Assembly: GCF_030867095.1 (NCBI RefSeq)
Contig: NC_081824.1
Span: 252,341,956-252,405,955 of the forward strand
Direction of reading: 5' to 3'
Source: Alligator mississippiensis
Taxonomy: Eukaryota > Chordata > Crocodylia > Alligatoridae
DNA length: 64,000 nt
Shown here piece by piece: positions 9,551 to 21,119 of the stretch (the stretch's first letter is position 1; each line of letters opens with the position of its first letter). A program made the position numbers and the translations under genes. The notes under the pieces were generated by a model. The model saw nothing but the letters and a program-made list of their open reading frames with translations, was not told the DNA's origin and made no database searches.

Positions 9551-12500
9551 ATAGACCATGAACAGCTTTGAAAGAGAAGATGGGAATAAAGGATATAGAT
9601 CTTTGTCCTAAACTTAAACCTTTCTAGCTAGGGCTAGCATTCTGATCAGTTTTCCTTTCACTGTATCTCATTTTCCTATGGCAGAGTCCCTGTCACAAAG
9701 GTCAAAATTCCATAAGGAAACAAATTTGCTAGGATATGTCTGGCCTTGGTAGATGCAAAAACTCAAGGGAATCTTGAGAGAAGCTTCTGTCATGAGATTC
9801 CCAATTAAATCTGTAGGCCAAAGATGCTCTAGCACTGTAGCTTGTATAAATGCTGTTTTGGGGTGCTTCATCCGAAGTGAATGTGTTTGTGGTTTGCCAG
9901 TTATTACTTCTGCTGGGTTGAAAGTGGGTTCTATCAACCACAGCCACTCTACCTGTGGTTACTGGAGTAATTGATTGGAGAAGAATAAGTTGGGGTTCAA
10001 AAAGTCTGTGAGACCTCTTCTGTTGTGCCCCTGTGATGGCCCTCATCCTGTGCCCCCTAACTATCGCCCTCTATTTTAAGATTAGTACATCTGACTTCCC
10101 CAACTACCCTATGGCCCATATTCTCACTTGCCATATCTTGGTGTTTTAGTTCATTACAAACCCTCAGTTCAATTGTGAAGCAGTTATTGTGAGTGCTTTC
10201 TCTACATGCATCCCAGGGAGTAGGCCTCACCAAACTGTAGTCCCAGCCAAGTAAGGGCTGGTCTCACTCGGGTCACTTGTGTGTAAAATTGTCATCTTGT
10301 ATCTCCTTGAGACCTACACTCAGTTACCCACTACCTCCATTACCACTGATAATATTTCCACAAAGCAGTCTACAGGGCTTGGCTCACCCACACAGCTTAA
10401 TGTAGCCATTCTCTTTTCTCCCCAGCCCCCAGGAATTCATTCCTGGCAACGTTCCTGCTTCCAGGGTGTCTCCCATTCATCTACCTAGCCCTTTGGCTGG
10501 GCTTCTTATATAGAAGGAGGCAGAGTTCCTGCTCTGTGCATGCAACCTTAAAGGAATGTAACCCCTTTCTATGTAGCATAGGTAGAGATCCCCTCTAGGT
10601 ATTGTAACACTAGGCCCTAGTATCACCCTTGGTTCACAGGAGTTTCAAACAGCAATTAGGTGGCATACCATAAGGAATTCCTGTGCCTGGCAGCCTACAG
10701 CACAGCTCCAAAAGCCCTACTAACCCTGAAGAGCTGCAGTGAGAGCAAGTCTCTTCAGTTACCCCCACAACACTGGAAACCAGTGGCAGGAATGAAATGA
10801 AAGTCATTTAGCTTCTCTTTGGTTTAGGCACTAGAGAGCAGTATTGCTCTCTGCACTCACTGTCATTATGCTGCCTGCTCTCACTGCAAATCAGCATCTC
10901 ATGAGCTCCCACTGAAGTAAGTAGGAGCCAATAAAGTCAATTCACTTAATGGTAAACTTCACTTTAAAAAAAATATGAGGCAAGAGAACAAGGGAGGGCT
11001 TTTTAATAATTAGCAAGTCATTTGGAGGAAGCTGACAGGTTTTGAGAACCACTTCAAGGGTCAGTCTGTGGATTTATTGATGCTGTGGCACAGATGGGGA
11101 GAGGAAGGGGTGTAATCCACAGAAGCATTCTACCTGGAGAGAACATAGGCAGGCAGAATGGATACAGGCACCCTGGGGGAGGACAGAAAGGGTCAGCCAC
11201 TATTATACCCTGTTAGAGAGAGCATTCAGCAGAAGGTGTACGCACACACTTTCTCAGCAGTGGTCAGGGCCAGCTGCAAATGGATTCTACCCTGCTTCAG
11301 CTCATGTCAGATGATCAGCAGTTCTGACCTCTTCCTCTTGTCCCAGGAATGCAATAAACTAGAATCTTATCTCTCTGTACCCATACATAATGGATGAGGC
11401 CTCTTGCAGATACTTAGTTCCTCTTTCCTTAGCTTCCCTTCCCTTTTCTACCTGTGCAAGAATGGCCAACTCCAAGACTTAATCTTAAATTTCACCTGTT
11501 CTAGTATAAATTAAATGTAGGTGCGAGTCCAACACTTGACAATATTCTGAAGCAGTCAATAGCAGAGCCTCATGTGTGCATAGCATCCCATCCTCATGAG
11601 GAGGTAGTGCTTGGTTTGTGGCTGAGAGTATTAAGTGATGATGATGTCATATCCATTATAGGCACAGTCCCACAGGGAAAAACACCTGTCTACACACCAC
11701 GCACAAAGATATAAAGGCCATGGTTGTTCATGGATAGACCATGAACACCAAGGACCAGAGTCCACCTTCAATCTAGGCATCATTCCTTCCTGCAGTACCT
11801 TCCTTGGACATGAAGGAAGGCCAATATTTACCCCGGAAGGATGATGTTGATCTATGCCAGTTTATCCGAGCCCAAGGCTGCCAAAAATATAGAGAAACTG
11901 CAGAGGACACTAAATGAATTCTCTGAGCCCTCAAAAGAGTAATTAGCTGGATGGCAAGCCTTTGTAAGAACAAAATAATAGGTAACTTACATCCTTGCAG
12001 CTTGGGTCGTTCTTCTCTAAAATGTCAAAATGCTGCCTTCTTTCATTTTTGGAGCACAGGAGCAATTTGGAATCAGATTAGGAACCTCACTTTGGACTAG
12101 ATTCTACCATACTTAGCCATCTGGACCACTACCTTTCTGCACCATCACTGTCATAGGGATAAAAGGGGCTGATAGATGGAGACTGCTGCTGTGGAGGCGG
12201 TATTTCTGTTAAACCAACTAGCACTTGTATGTTGGTCAGCCCCAAGCCAGTCACAGCTGAAGCAAGAATGTCAAAATGAGGAGAAATATCAAGGCAACAC
12301 ATAAGAATGAAGGCTGAAGGAAAGGGATGTAAAGCTGTCATCATCTAAATGTCAGTAAGAACATAGCACTGGAAGGGACATCATGACCTATTAAGATTAG
12401 TCCCATGAATTTACAGGCAGTGTATCTCCCTTTATCAGTGACCACAGCTTAATAGCAGCAAAAAATGATTAAATGAAGAATAAGGCTCAAGTATAATTTA

Positions 12501-13196
12501 TTAATTAGTCTCTGAGATGGCAAGAAATTGTAGCTATGATTCTGCCTGTGTGTGTGTTTTCCTTGCCTTATGTAGACATAAACAATTATATCTGATTACC
12601 TCTGGGTTAACTGTGGCGGGAATTCTCTCTGAGATAAGTGGTGGGCTGTTTGTATCTGAAGAACAGCCTGGAACATCTGTATATTGGAAAACAGTGCTTC
12701 CCCATCCTTGGTAGGGCCATCAAAGCCACTGTATGGGATATTTAAATAGGAATATAATGATCTGTCATCAAAAATTGACCTAATTGGCAAAGGTATTTCT
12801 GCTCGGAGATTCCTCTGGAAAGGTTCTCCTATTCCCAGACCTGTTGGTCTCTAAGAAATTCATCCTTAAACCATGAAAGCATTTCATTCCAGTACATGCA
12901 GCTGTGCTCAGGAGTTAACTTTAAGTAAATGCTTCCTTTTGTTTCTGGAATCCCTCTCATGTTTCATTCCTAATCAATAAGGGGTTTTTTTTCCCCATCC
13001 ATCAGCCACACTGGGGCTGAATGAAGCCTTGTTATTCATTCATATTCAATGGTCTAGTATTCATTAAATGTTTGAACTGGCACCTTGAATCTATGTTGCC
13101 TGGGATTCAAAGTTCATTTCCCATTCAGGTACTAGACCTTGTTTAACTTCCAACAACAGATGCATGCAGCCCAGCTTGGCTGCTCAGGCAGTGTCT
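9551..13196. other. Non-coding, mostly low-copy DNA
   Basis: No recognisable coding exon, RNA gene or confident repeat is visible in this 3.6-kb stretch. Open frames (for example 9729-10046 minus, 105 codons) have no identifiable domain. A weak CTCF-like phrase, GCACTAGAGAGCAG, lies near 10828-10841. Confidence 0.4.
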
Positions 13197-13272
13197 TATC
13201 ATATCATAGAAAGTTAGGGTTGGAAGGGACCTCAGGAGGCCATCTAGTCCAACCGGCTGCTCAAAGCAGGAC
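13197..13272 (-). mobile_element. CR1 LINE 3' tail
   Basis: The plus strand shows TCATAGAA, then TTGGAAGGGACCTCAGGAGG and CATCTAGTCCAAC. This is the antisense of the conserved CR1 3' end. Only the last 75 bases or so of the element are present. Confidence 0.85.
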
Positions 13273-13370
13273 CATATAAATTGCTTGTTTGGCTTTTGTT
13301 GTCTTATACTATAAAGGACCATAATCCAATTAAAGCACATCATCTATGGAGGGATGGATCATCCTGGGCA

Positions 13371-13401
13371 AATAAAGTGGAAGTTTAACTTCCACTTTAT
13401 T
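13371..13401. repeat. Perfect hairpin, 15-bp arms, 1-nt centre
   Basis: The arm AATAAAGTGGAAGTT (13371-13385) and its exact reverse complement AACTTCCACTTTATT (13387-13401) are separated by one T. The function is unknown. It may be the centre of a fold-back MITE. Confidence 0.9.
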
Positions 13402-13465
13402 CACAAATAAAAGTTTAAGTAGAAGGGAGCTTCAAAACATAGACAGCTTTCAAGCCAATTTCTGG

Positions 13466-13590
13466 CTGTGTCTACACATTAATTTACATGTGCCTAAACT
13501 TAATGCACTTTAGCCTAAGGTGCATTAAGGTGATTTAGGAGTGCGTCTACATGTGCACGTCTTCAGGAGCCTTAGCACTGCTCACTAGGT
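13466..13590. mobile_element. Possible hAT-type MITE remnant
   Basis: GGCTGTGTCTACACATTAA and, about 75 bases on, GTGCGTCTACATGTGCACG are typical of the 'GTGTCTACA' ends of reptilian hAT MITEs. Between them is an internal inverted TTAATGCAC / GTGCATTAA pair. The limits are unclear and the element may extend much further right, towards 14,440. Confidence 0.4.
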
Positions 13591-13737
13591 AAATAGGTTT
13601 GCAGCCTGCGCTGGGCAGCACCCTGGACAGCCCCCCATATGCACAACCATGCCAGGGACTGTGGGCAGTGGGCAGGTGTCACACTGGGAAAGTGGTCAGG
13701 GGTAGAACAAACAATGAGTGCATTCCTGGCTGGGGAG

Positions 13738-14012
13738 TGCAGAGAGAGGCCCAGGGACCACCAAGAAGAAGAAACAGTGAGTACTGTTCTCCAAGGCACA
13801 GACGCTGGATCTGGAGCGGTGGTTCTGGCAGCAGAAATACTTTTTGGTGTGCCAACCAACTTGGGACTAAGTCTGCAAAAGGGGGCAGGGGACATAAGGG
13901 CTCCTGTCAAAGCACAAGGTGAAGCTCCCCACTCCCCCCCCCCCCCCCCCCCGCCAACAACTCCCTGCAGGGGAAGGGGGCAACACAGCATGTGCAGGGC
14001 CTTTGCTAGCAG
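13738..14012 (+). repeat. 280-bp dispersed unit, copy 1
   Basis: This block is nearly identical by eye to 18858-19137, in the same orientation. Shared landmarks are GTGCAGAGAGAGGC, GAGTACTGTTCTCCAAGGCA, GATCTGGAGCGGTGGTTCTG, a TTTTTGGTGTGCCAACC phrase and a C-homopolymer (19 C at 13934-13952). Its ends are sharp relative to the other copy, whose surroundings differ. It may be a mobile unit or a piece of a larger family. The open frames that cross it (13639-14277 plus, 212 codons; 13572-14096 minus, 174 codons) run into unrelated flanks and are not credible genes. Confidence 0.75.
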
Positions 14013-14629
14013 CTCCCCTGTGCCTCTCCTTTGGGGTGGGTATGCTGGCCAGGTAATGCAGCCTTGCAGAGGTGGGACACCTCCCTGTCTGCCCAAGATT
14101 CAGGTGCCCTTAGAAGCCCACAGGAGTTCTACCTGGGGCTTCCACCCAGGACAGCAGGTGGGCTGGGACTGCTTCTGCCCCCAGCACCTGGCATGGCTTT
14201 TCCTGTTCCACCCACATCTGTCCCAGGCAAGTGCCTGGCCTCCCTGCTGGAAATTGCCCATGGAAGAGGTGGCATGAGCTCCTGGGGGCTCTGCTTAGCT
14301 CAGCCCAGTCAGGCTGGGTGCAATGTGGGTTGGGGTTTGGCCTTGGATCAGACAGGCCAAGGAGAGAACCTAGCCCACGTCCACATTGCACTCACCCTGT
14401 GAGAGCTTTGGGAGAAGAGTCAGGCTACAGGCAGATGAGAAAAGAAAAGGGGAAAAAACAGAACTATAGAAAGAACACCAATGTCCCCCATGGAGCTGGG
14501 CAGTTGCTAGAACTGAGCTAAGGGCAGGTAGTTAGGTAACTCAGGTCTCAAGTGAATGGTAAGTTGCTTAGGCAAGTAGTGAATAGGTCCAAATCAGTAT
14601 GCCAGCATATACATGACCACACCTAAGAA

Positions 14630-14963
14630 CAGGGGTCAGCAAACTTTTGCAGCCACAACCTCTTTGCAACATTCAATACTCCTGTGGGCTGCAAATCTCT
14701 GACCCCTAAAGTGCCCAAACTGCCTGTGCTTATCCTTGCCATTGATTCGAGTGGCTAACAGTGATAGAAAGGGTTTAATTCACTGTAGGAATAGATCAGG
14801 GAGGGCTGGGCAGTCATCAGACCCTGAGCAGGGAATAAATAGAAAAACACAGACAGTAGGACCCTATCCTGGGTTTCAGCATGCTGCCAATCCCCTGACC
14901 TACTGTGGGCTGGATCTAGTCTCTTCACAGGCTGAATCCATGGGCTGAAAGTTACTGACCTTG
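14630..14963 (+). mobile_element. hAT MITE (family E)
   Basis: The left end is CAGGGGTCAGCAAACTTTT and the right end is the inverted AAAGTTACTGACCTTG. The flanks are a perfect 8-bp target duplication, CCTAAGAA, at 14622-14629 and 14964-14971. The 334-bp body has the 'GTGGGCTGGATCTAG' wording usual in Charlie-like elements and no coding frame. Confidence 0.9.
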
Positions 14964-14971
14964 CCTAAGAA

Positions 14972-15112
14972 CATAAGAGCTGCCAGACTAGGTCAGCCCA
15001 GAGGTCTATGTATCCCAGTATCCTGTATCATGCAGTGGCATAGAGTGGATGCTAAGGGGAAGAGTATATGTAGAGGGCCTATTCAGGCTGACCTATCCTG
15101 TTTTCTCTTGCA
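14972..15112 (-). mobile_element. CR1/L3-type LINE 3' fragment
   Basis: ACATAAGAGCTGCCAGACTA, GGTCAGCCCAGAGGTCTATG and CCCAGTATCCTG follow in the order of the common reptilian CR1/L3-type 3' sequence, read antisense. Family assignment is from memory of the pattern and is not checked. Confidence 0.5.
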
Positions 15113-15118
15113 ACTTTC

Positions 15119-15745
15119 CAGCATCTTCTCCAGGATTTGGAGTGGCCTAGACAAATTGGAGGTTTGGGCCAAAATAAATCTCATGAGGTTCAATAAGGAG
15201 AAGTACAAAGTCCTGCACTTAGAATGGAACAATCTGATACTTTGGTACAGGCTGGGGACTGACTGCCTAGGCAGCAGCTCTGCAGGAAAGGACCTGGGGG
15301 TTACAGTGGACAATAAGCTGAATATGAGCCAACATTTGCCCTCATTACCAAGAAGGCTAACAGCATACTGGGCTGCATTGGTAGGAGTGTTGCCAGCAGG
15401 TCAAGGGAAATGATTCTTCCTCTCTATTCAGCACTGCTGAGACCACATGTGGAGGCCTGTGTCCAGTTTTGGGTCCCCCACTAGACAAAAAATGTAGACA
15501 AAATGGAGTCTAGCAGGGAACAATGAAAATGGTTCAGGGGCTGGGGCACATGATTTCTGAGGAGAGGCTGAGGGAACTGGGCTTACTTAGCCTGAGGCAG
15601 AGAAGACTGAGAGCGGATTTAATAGCAGCCTTCAAGAACTTGAAGGGAAGTTCCAAAGAGGATAAAACTGGGCTGTTCTCAGTGGTGACAGATGACAGAA
15701 AAAGGAGCAGTGGTTTCAAGCTGCAGCAAGGGAAGTTTAAGTTGG
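15119..15745 (+). mobile_element. CR1 LINE ORF2 fragment
   Basis: Codons from several frames give the C-terminal third of CR1 ORF2. LDKLEVWAKINLMRFNKEKY and KVLHLEWNN come first (about 15150-15230), followed by [15 protein letters not shown]. Near 15540-15660 is [20 protein letters not shown] with RADLIAAFKNLK. The copy breaks off before the conserved FFTVRVAK...GLPREVV block and lacks the 3' tail. The reading frame is interrupted by stops and frameshifts. It is unlike the cleaner copies at 27.8 and 40.7 kb and therefore probably older. Confidence 0.8.
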
Positions 15746-15978
15746 ATATTAGTGTTGGGGATAGGTGTTCTATGGCCTAGGCCCTCTCCTGCCTGACATC
15801 TTACCAGAGGACGATTTCAGAATGAAGATCAGCACTATCACCGCCACTCTCTGATGTTATGTTTCTTTCCTGCCATGACTTTGATCTTCTTTAAGGTTGG
15901 GAGCTGGTTATGTTGGCTGATAAATCTGGGCCTGTCCCTCAGATGATTCTCTTCATGGGGCTCCATCTCCCCTTACAC

Positions 15979-17144
15979 CAGGGGTGGGCAAAATATGGCC
16001 CACAGGCTAGATCTGGCCTGTTAGGCCATTCTACCCAGCCTGCAGGGCCCCTAAAAATATTTAGAAAATTAATATTTATCTGTCCTTGGTTCCTGTCAAA
16101 GATGACAGGAGACAGGGGCAGTAGGACCCATGGGAAGCCCCAGCAGGCTCCTGCAACAGCAGGGCTTGCCCAGCCCCTCCCCACAGCCAGAAGCCCCTGC
16201 ACAACAGGGGCTTCTGGCCTGGGACCACGTGGATCCTCGTGGCTGCACCGGCATGGGAAACTCACGTAAGATGGCAGGGGCAGGGGGGGGGGGGAAGGGC
16301 AGGGGAGGACTGCGCGCAGGGAATGAGCTGGTGCTGAGTACTGGGAAAAGTGGACCCTCCCCTGCCCCATGGCCGGTGCTCCCTGCTGCAGCCACTCTCA
16401 GCCTTCAGGTGGCTGTCCTGAGCAGGCACAGGCAGCCCTATGCAGGCTGTGAGTGGCTGCAGCCTGGGGCACCAGCCACAAAGCAAGGGAGGGGCTGCTT
16501 TTCCCCTCACTCAGCACCAGCTTGTAACCTGCCCTCGCTGCCAGCCTGGGCCCCACACCAGCTCTAGGCTCGTCTGTTGGGGCTGTGCCGTGACGGCAGC
16601 AGCTGCTCAGCACAGAGGGAAGAGGCCCCCCTGCTTCCCATGCTGGCAGTGTTTGCTGCTGCTGCTGCTGCTGTTGCAGCAGGGAGCACCAGCCATGGGA
16701 CAGGGGAGGGGCTGCTTTTCCCATGCACTCTGCACCAGCTCTGCCGGTGTACTGCCCCCTGCCTGTACTGTGGGGCTGAGTGGGTCACTTGGAGTGAGCA
16801 TGCATGGGAGCCAGCAGGAGTGTGGGCCCACACCGGTGTCCCGGAGCCAGCACCATCGGGGCCCAGAGCAGGGTGGCAGGAGTACAGAGTCCTGGCTGGC
16901 AGGGGCTCAATGGAGCTGGGCCAGCTCCCCCCTCTCCCTGCTGGTGCAGCCCAGCCCAGCTCCACTGACCCTGCCAGCCTGTGCCCTGCTCTGGGCCCCG
17001 CCAGCACTGGCCCTGGGACATTGGTCCCAAGATGGTGACCAGGGGGCAGGGCATCTGTGAAGGGGCAGGTCTACTCATGTGGCCCTTGACAGCTTTCCAA
17101 AACTGGGTAAGCGGCCCTCCACCTGAAATAACTGTCCGCCCCTG
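15979..17144 (+). mobile_element. Non-autonomous hAT element (family C, copy 2)
   Basis: It starts CAGGGGTGGGCAAAATATGG and ends with the inverted ATAACTGTCCGCCCCTG. The flanks CCTTACAC (15971-15978) and CCTTGCAC (17145-17152) differ at one base. The 1166-bp body has a GC-rich core made of diverged repeats of about 150-200 bp containing 'GGGCTGCTTTTCCC' and 'AGCACCAGC' phrases. The core also has a 13-bp perfect hairpin and a (GCT)6 run near 16655. Many overlapping open frames on both strands (up to 206 codons, 16440-17060) are compositional and carry no known domain. Confidence 0.87.
16188..16218. repeat. Perfect hairpin in hAT core
   Basis: CCAGAAGCCCCTG and CAGGGGCTTCTGG are exact inverted copies separated by five bases (CACAA). 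The hairpin lies in the GC-rich core of the hAT element at 15979-17144. Confidence 0.85.
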
Positions 17145-17593
17145 CCTTGCACCCCACCCTTACCACTTTCTAAAAGTTATTTGATTTCTTCTTCTTTTGA
17201 CTCATAACCCTTGTAACAAGTAGGGCAGTCCTCCCTATGCCACTGTGATCCCACCCAGGTCCTTCTGATCAATTAATTAGAAGCCCATGTGTGACTCAAT
17301 TCTATACAATCCATCACACACTCTCTTCTATCAATGGATTAACAGTCTTGAAGGAAAATCCACTTAAATCAATTCCATTAATTTGCTAACAGTCTCAGCC
17401 AGGCAGGGCTGTGGGGTCAGCCCCAGAAGCTGCATGCAGGTAAGTGCATGGAGAGCAGAGGTTGGAGATCCAGGGCTTCGGGACTGTCCAGGGTGTGTGT
17501 GGAGGGGATGGGGATGGGGGAGAGAGAGAGAGGGAAGATGCCTGCCAGCACTGGGGAGAGGTAGATGGGTGCCAAGGCTGCATCAGAAGGGGG

Positions 17594-17665
17594 TTATGGG
17601 GAGCTGGGGCACATGATTTCTGAGGACAGGCTGTGGGAACTGGGCTTATTTAGCCTGAGTGGGAC
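17594..17665 (+). mobile_element. Small CR1 fragment
   Basis: GCTGGGGCACATGATTTCTG, then GGGAACTGGGCTTATTTAGC, matches the CR1 copy at 15540-15595 nearly base for base. Only about 70 bp remain. Confidence 0.65.
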
Positions 17666-18765
17666 TTGGGGGCAGTGGCGACATGTAGAGGGTGCACATG
17701 CACCCCCTGAGAGTGCCAGGGCACCCCTGACTGGCCCCACTTGCTACTTAGGCAATGGGCAGGGGGGCAAGCAGGAGCGCTGATGCCCCCCACTGCAAGC
17801 GCCAGCCAGGGAGTGAAGGTGGAACCATACTGATTCATACATGGCCTTTGCATGAGAAATTGCTCTTAAATGTTAACAAAAGAAGTGTGGTATATGATAT
17901 TGCCGTTTCAATCCCCCCAAAAAGACAACTTGTATTTGATAAAGACATGCTCAAGATAGTTAATGGACTTGAATCTTCTATAGAAATGGGGGACAAAGGG
18001 ATGGGGGAAGGGAAGGGCACTCTCCCAAATAGAGGGCAAAATAAGAACTCAAACTACTCGTGTGGGTAAGAATGCTGCCATACTGGCTAGCACAGAATAT
18101 ACTGTAATCACAAGGTAAAACGATGAACTATTTACCATGAGCAGATTCAAAAACAGAAAAGTTTTCAAGCATAGAATTTCATATCTAAATATGTCACAGC
18201 AGGGACCAAGCAGCCAGTAAAAACATGGTCACAAACCTTATGGCAATTGAGACCAGAATTGAGACCATGACAAAATTTAAAATCATCTTTGTGCATGTAT
18301 GTAGTTGTTCAGAATTGATGAGTTCACCTGGTCTAGAAGGACAGAAGGTAGCTGAGGGGGTGGTAGTGGCAGATGCCTTTTCATGCATATGATTTGAGGA
18401 AAGCTGGTGTGCAATTTCAGCAAGAAAGAGTAGCAAGTGGTTGCCTCCACTTCCTGAGATGAAAGTGGAGTATTTGGATAAGAGGAGGAACAGTAACACC
18501 CTGCAAGATGTCAATGGGTCTAACTTTTCTGGCTGATTTTGGAATTCAGAGCAAGGGCTGTGGTTGGCTGTATTTGAATCAAACCTCTTTGAAGTTGCTG
18601 CTTATCATTCAAAAGAGCAAGTGCTCTTCATTTTTCATGTCCTTGTAGGATTATTGAGAATGGACTCCTTGTGCTTATTAACTGTTTATCATGCATATTT
18701 CAAAACCCAAGAGCAATTAGCAATAACTCGCATTTTATAAGCTGAGGGAGGTAATCATGTTAGTC

Positions 18766-19625
18766 CAGGGTCAGGCAATTATTTTGAGTGTAGGGATGCT
18801 TAACAAGTTTTGGTGAGCTGCTGAGGGCCTCATGGGTAGCCCTACCCTTTGATGGGTGTGCAGAGAGAGGCATGGGGTGTGCCCAGGGACCACCAAGAAG
18901 AAGAAGCGGTGAGTACTGTTCTCCAAGGCACAGATGCTGGATCTGGAGCGGTGGTTCTGGCAGCAGAAATACTTTTTGGTGTGCCAACCAACTTGGGACT
19001 AAATCTGCAAAGGGGGGCAGGGGACACAACAGCTCCTGTCAAAGCACAAGGTGAAGCTCCCCACTCCTCCCCCCCCCCAAAACGACTCCCTGCAGGGGAA
19101 GGGGGCAGCACAGCATTGGCAGGGCCTTTTCTAGCAGGACTGGTCACCCCCGCCCACTGGTCACCATTGTGGGACCAGAAGTCCCACCTCTAACTCCTGA
19201 CTTTTGTCATTGGAAGTCCCTCCCCTTGACCTGGAAGTACTTCTTTTGGGAGGGAGGGTGCTGGTATCTTGAAATCGAACCCCCCCCCCGCCCCATCATA
19301 TACTAAAAAATAAAACATCTACTATAACTTATTTTAATTTTCTATACAAATATTTTTGTCCTGATTTATGTGTGCTTGCATTGTGTATCTAGAGGCAATT
19401 GCATAATAGCTCAAAATACAGTCCTATACAGTCCTACTCTTGTACAGGCTGGGTCCTGCCACCAGCTACTCTTGGGTCCTGGTGCCACTGGCACCTTATC
19501 ATCTTTGACAGGTGGCCACGTGCAGATAATAATTAATTTTCTAAACTTTCTAGGGGCCCCACAGACTGGATAGAATGGCCTGGTGGGCTGGAATCAGCCT
19601 GTGGGCCATATTTTGCCTGCCCTTG
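18766..19625 (-). mobile_element. Non-autonomous hAT element (family C, copy 3)
   Basis: On the plus strand it runs from CAGGGTCAGGCAATTATTTT to CCATATTTTGCCTGCCCTTG, so it is inverted relative to copies 1 and 2. The flanks TGTTAGTC (18758-18765) and TGTTAATC (19626-19633) match at 7 of 8 positions. The outer parts align with the right and left ends of copies 1 and 2. Between about 18858 and 19147 the expected family sequence is replaced by the 280-bp unit also found at 13738-14012. There is no transposase. Confidence 0.85.
18858..19137 (+). repeat. 280-bp dispersed unit, copy 2
   Basis: This is a near-identical copy of 13738-14012, here embedded in the hAT element 18766-19625. Comparison with hAT copy 1 shows that family C sequence stops at about 18857 and resumes at about 19147, so the unit looks inserted. 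No obvious target duplication was found. Confidence 0.75.
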
Positions 19626-19633
19626 TGTTAATC

Positions 19634-20125
19634 TGAAGTCAAGCAGAAGGCAGGATGTAGTTGCACCTTACAGACTAACTGAATTGGAGGTGAGCTGAGT
19701 TAGTAAGAATACACAGGAAACACTGATGCATCAAAAAGCACCACAAAGCAACTCTTTAGTTAATGCAGGGACTGTTGGCAGCCCACTGCCAACAATAATG
19801 GAAAATGTGGCAAGCTATGGCAAATTCTGCAGGCTTTGCTGTTAAAGTTAATGTCAACCACTTTTCCAGTGATGTCTTGTAATTCTGACAATGGAGCAAG
19901 AACAGCATATGCAATGATTTACTCGGATCTTGGAGAAAAAAGCTTCCCAGATACAAAAACATCTGGGCAAGTGGTACAAGCTATGCAAGGAAGTTGAGGT
20001 CTCTTCTCTTTAAAAGGTTTTCAAGAAGGAGATGAATCTGTATGGGATGGATTAAGACTGTCTTTTTAGTTCATTTGTAAAAAGTAAGGTCTTCTAAACA
20101 GGAATGGGGCACTAATATTCTCATT
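19634..20125. other. Non-coding DNA
   Basis: No gene seen. A short phrase TAGTTGCACCTTACAGACTAA near 19660 resembles the end of a common reptilian interspersed repeat but is too short to assign. Confidence 0.35.
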
Positions 20126-20129
20126 TGTA

Positions 20130-20340
20130 TTACAGTAGTACTTAGAGACTCTTACCCAGATCAAACCCCAGTTTTAGGTACTGTACAAATGGATAATGTA
20201 GGCATGCCTTCTCCAAAGAAGCCCACAAAGGATGGATAGGACAAATACATGTGCAGTGATTTCCTCAAGATCTCACAGGAGGCTAATGGCAAACCCTGAT
20301 CTTCCTGCTCTCAGCCCAGGACATATGCTTTAGCTCAGGC
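20130..20340 (-). mobile_element. MIR/CORE-SINE-like relic
   Basis: The plus strand shows CAGTAGTACTTAGAG, then ACTGTACAAATG. Next comes a GTGATTTCCTCAAGATCTCA phrase and a 'CTGATCTTCCTGCTCTCAGCCCAGG' type end. This is the order of an antisense MIR-like SINE. It is heavily diverged. Confidence 0.5.
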
Positions 20341-21119
20341 TGAGCAAAGTCTGCTTCAGCTGTACACTTATTTCATAATGTAGAACATGTCTATGAGTAT
20401 TAGGATGGTGATTATGTATAATTTGATGTCGTCATGCTAGTACTTCTGTTGTTTGATATACTGTGTGTTTTGTCTGAACTCTAACGGAGATGCAGCCAAG
20501 GACCTTATGACCACAGAAAAAAAAAAGAAAGAAAAAAAAGTCCCATCTGCAACTCAATATTTTTCACTAATGGAATGCATGGTGGCAATGAGTATTTTCC
20601 ATTCATTAGTATAAAATTAATGGAAAGGGATCCCAGAAAGCATTCCAGTGGGATTGGACACAGAAGTTCCCCCAGTAAAGTTCCCTCCCAGAGAGACTAC
20701 AACATGCAGTCTTTAATTTCTCTCTCCAGTATTCTTCTGCAAAGTCCAAATTCTAAGCAGAGACTGGAGTTTGTGAGGGGCCTACAGAGGGACTGAATCT
20801 ATTACGAAGGGATGGAGTCCAGCATAAGCTAAAATTTGGGTGAAGGCTCTGGGAAATGCAACGGGCTTGTTTATCAGTCCTGCAGTATAGATGTCAGACG
20901 GGACAGGGCTGAGCATGACCTGCCTATCTGAGTCCATGGATGTCCTCCAGAGCTACAAGTTTGCAACTAGGGCTGCTCTGGACCTGTCTCCAGTGGTCAT
21001 TCTCATGCCTTGAAGGACTGAGGACGCAGGAACAGGTGCTAGGGATGAGCCCAGAGTAGTCCCTTGGGCAAACTGGTTGCACTGGAGCGTGTCAGCAAAC
21101 TCACATGGATAGACACAAG
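20341..21119. other. Non-coding DNA
   Basis: No gene or confident repeat. A purine-rich run lies near 20516-20542. Confidence 0.35.

Noticed and set aside
13572-14277. Overlapping frames of 212 codons (plus) and 174 codons (minus) that partly recur at 18.8-19.2 kb
   Set aside because: The similarity is due to the shared 280-bp DNA unit. The frames run into unrelated flanks and a C homopolymer, and neither strand shows a known domain.
16440-17060. 206-codon plus frame with several long opposing frames
   Set aside because: It is within the diverged tandem core of a hAT element. GC-rich DNA with few stops on all frames explains it.
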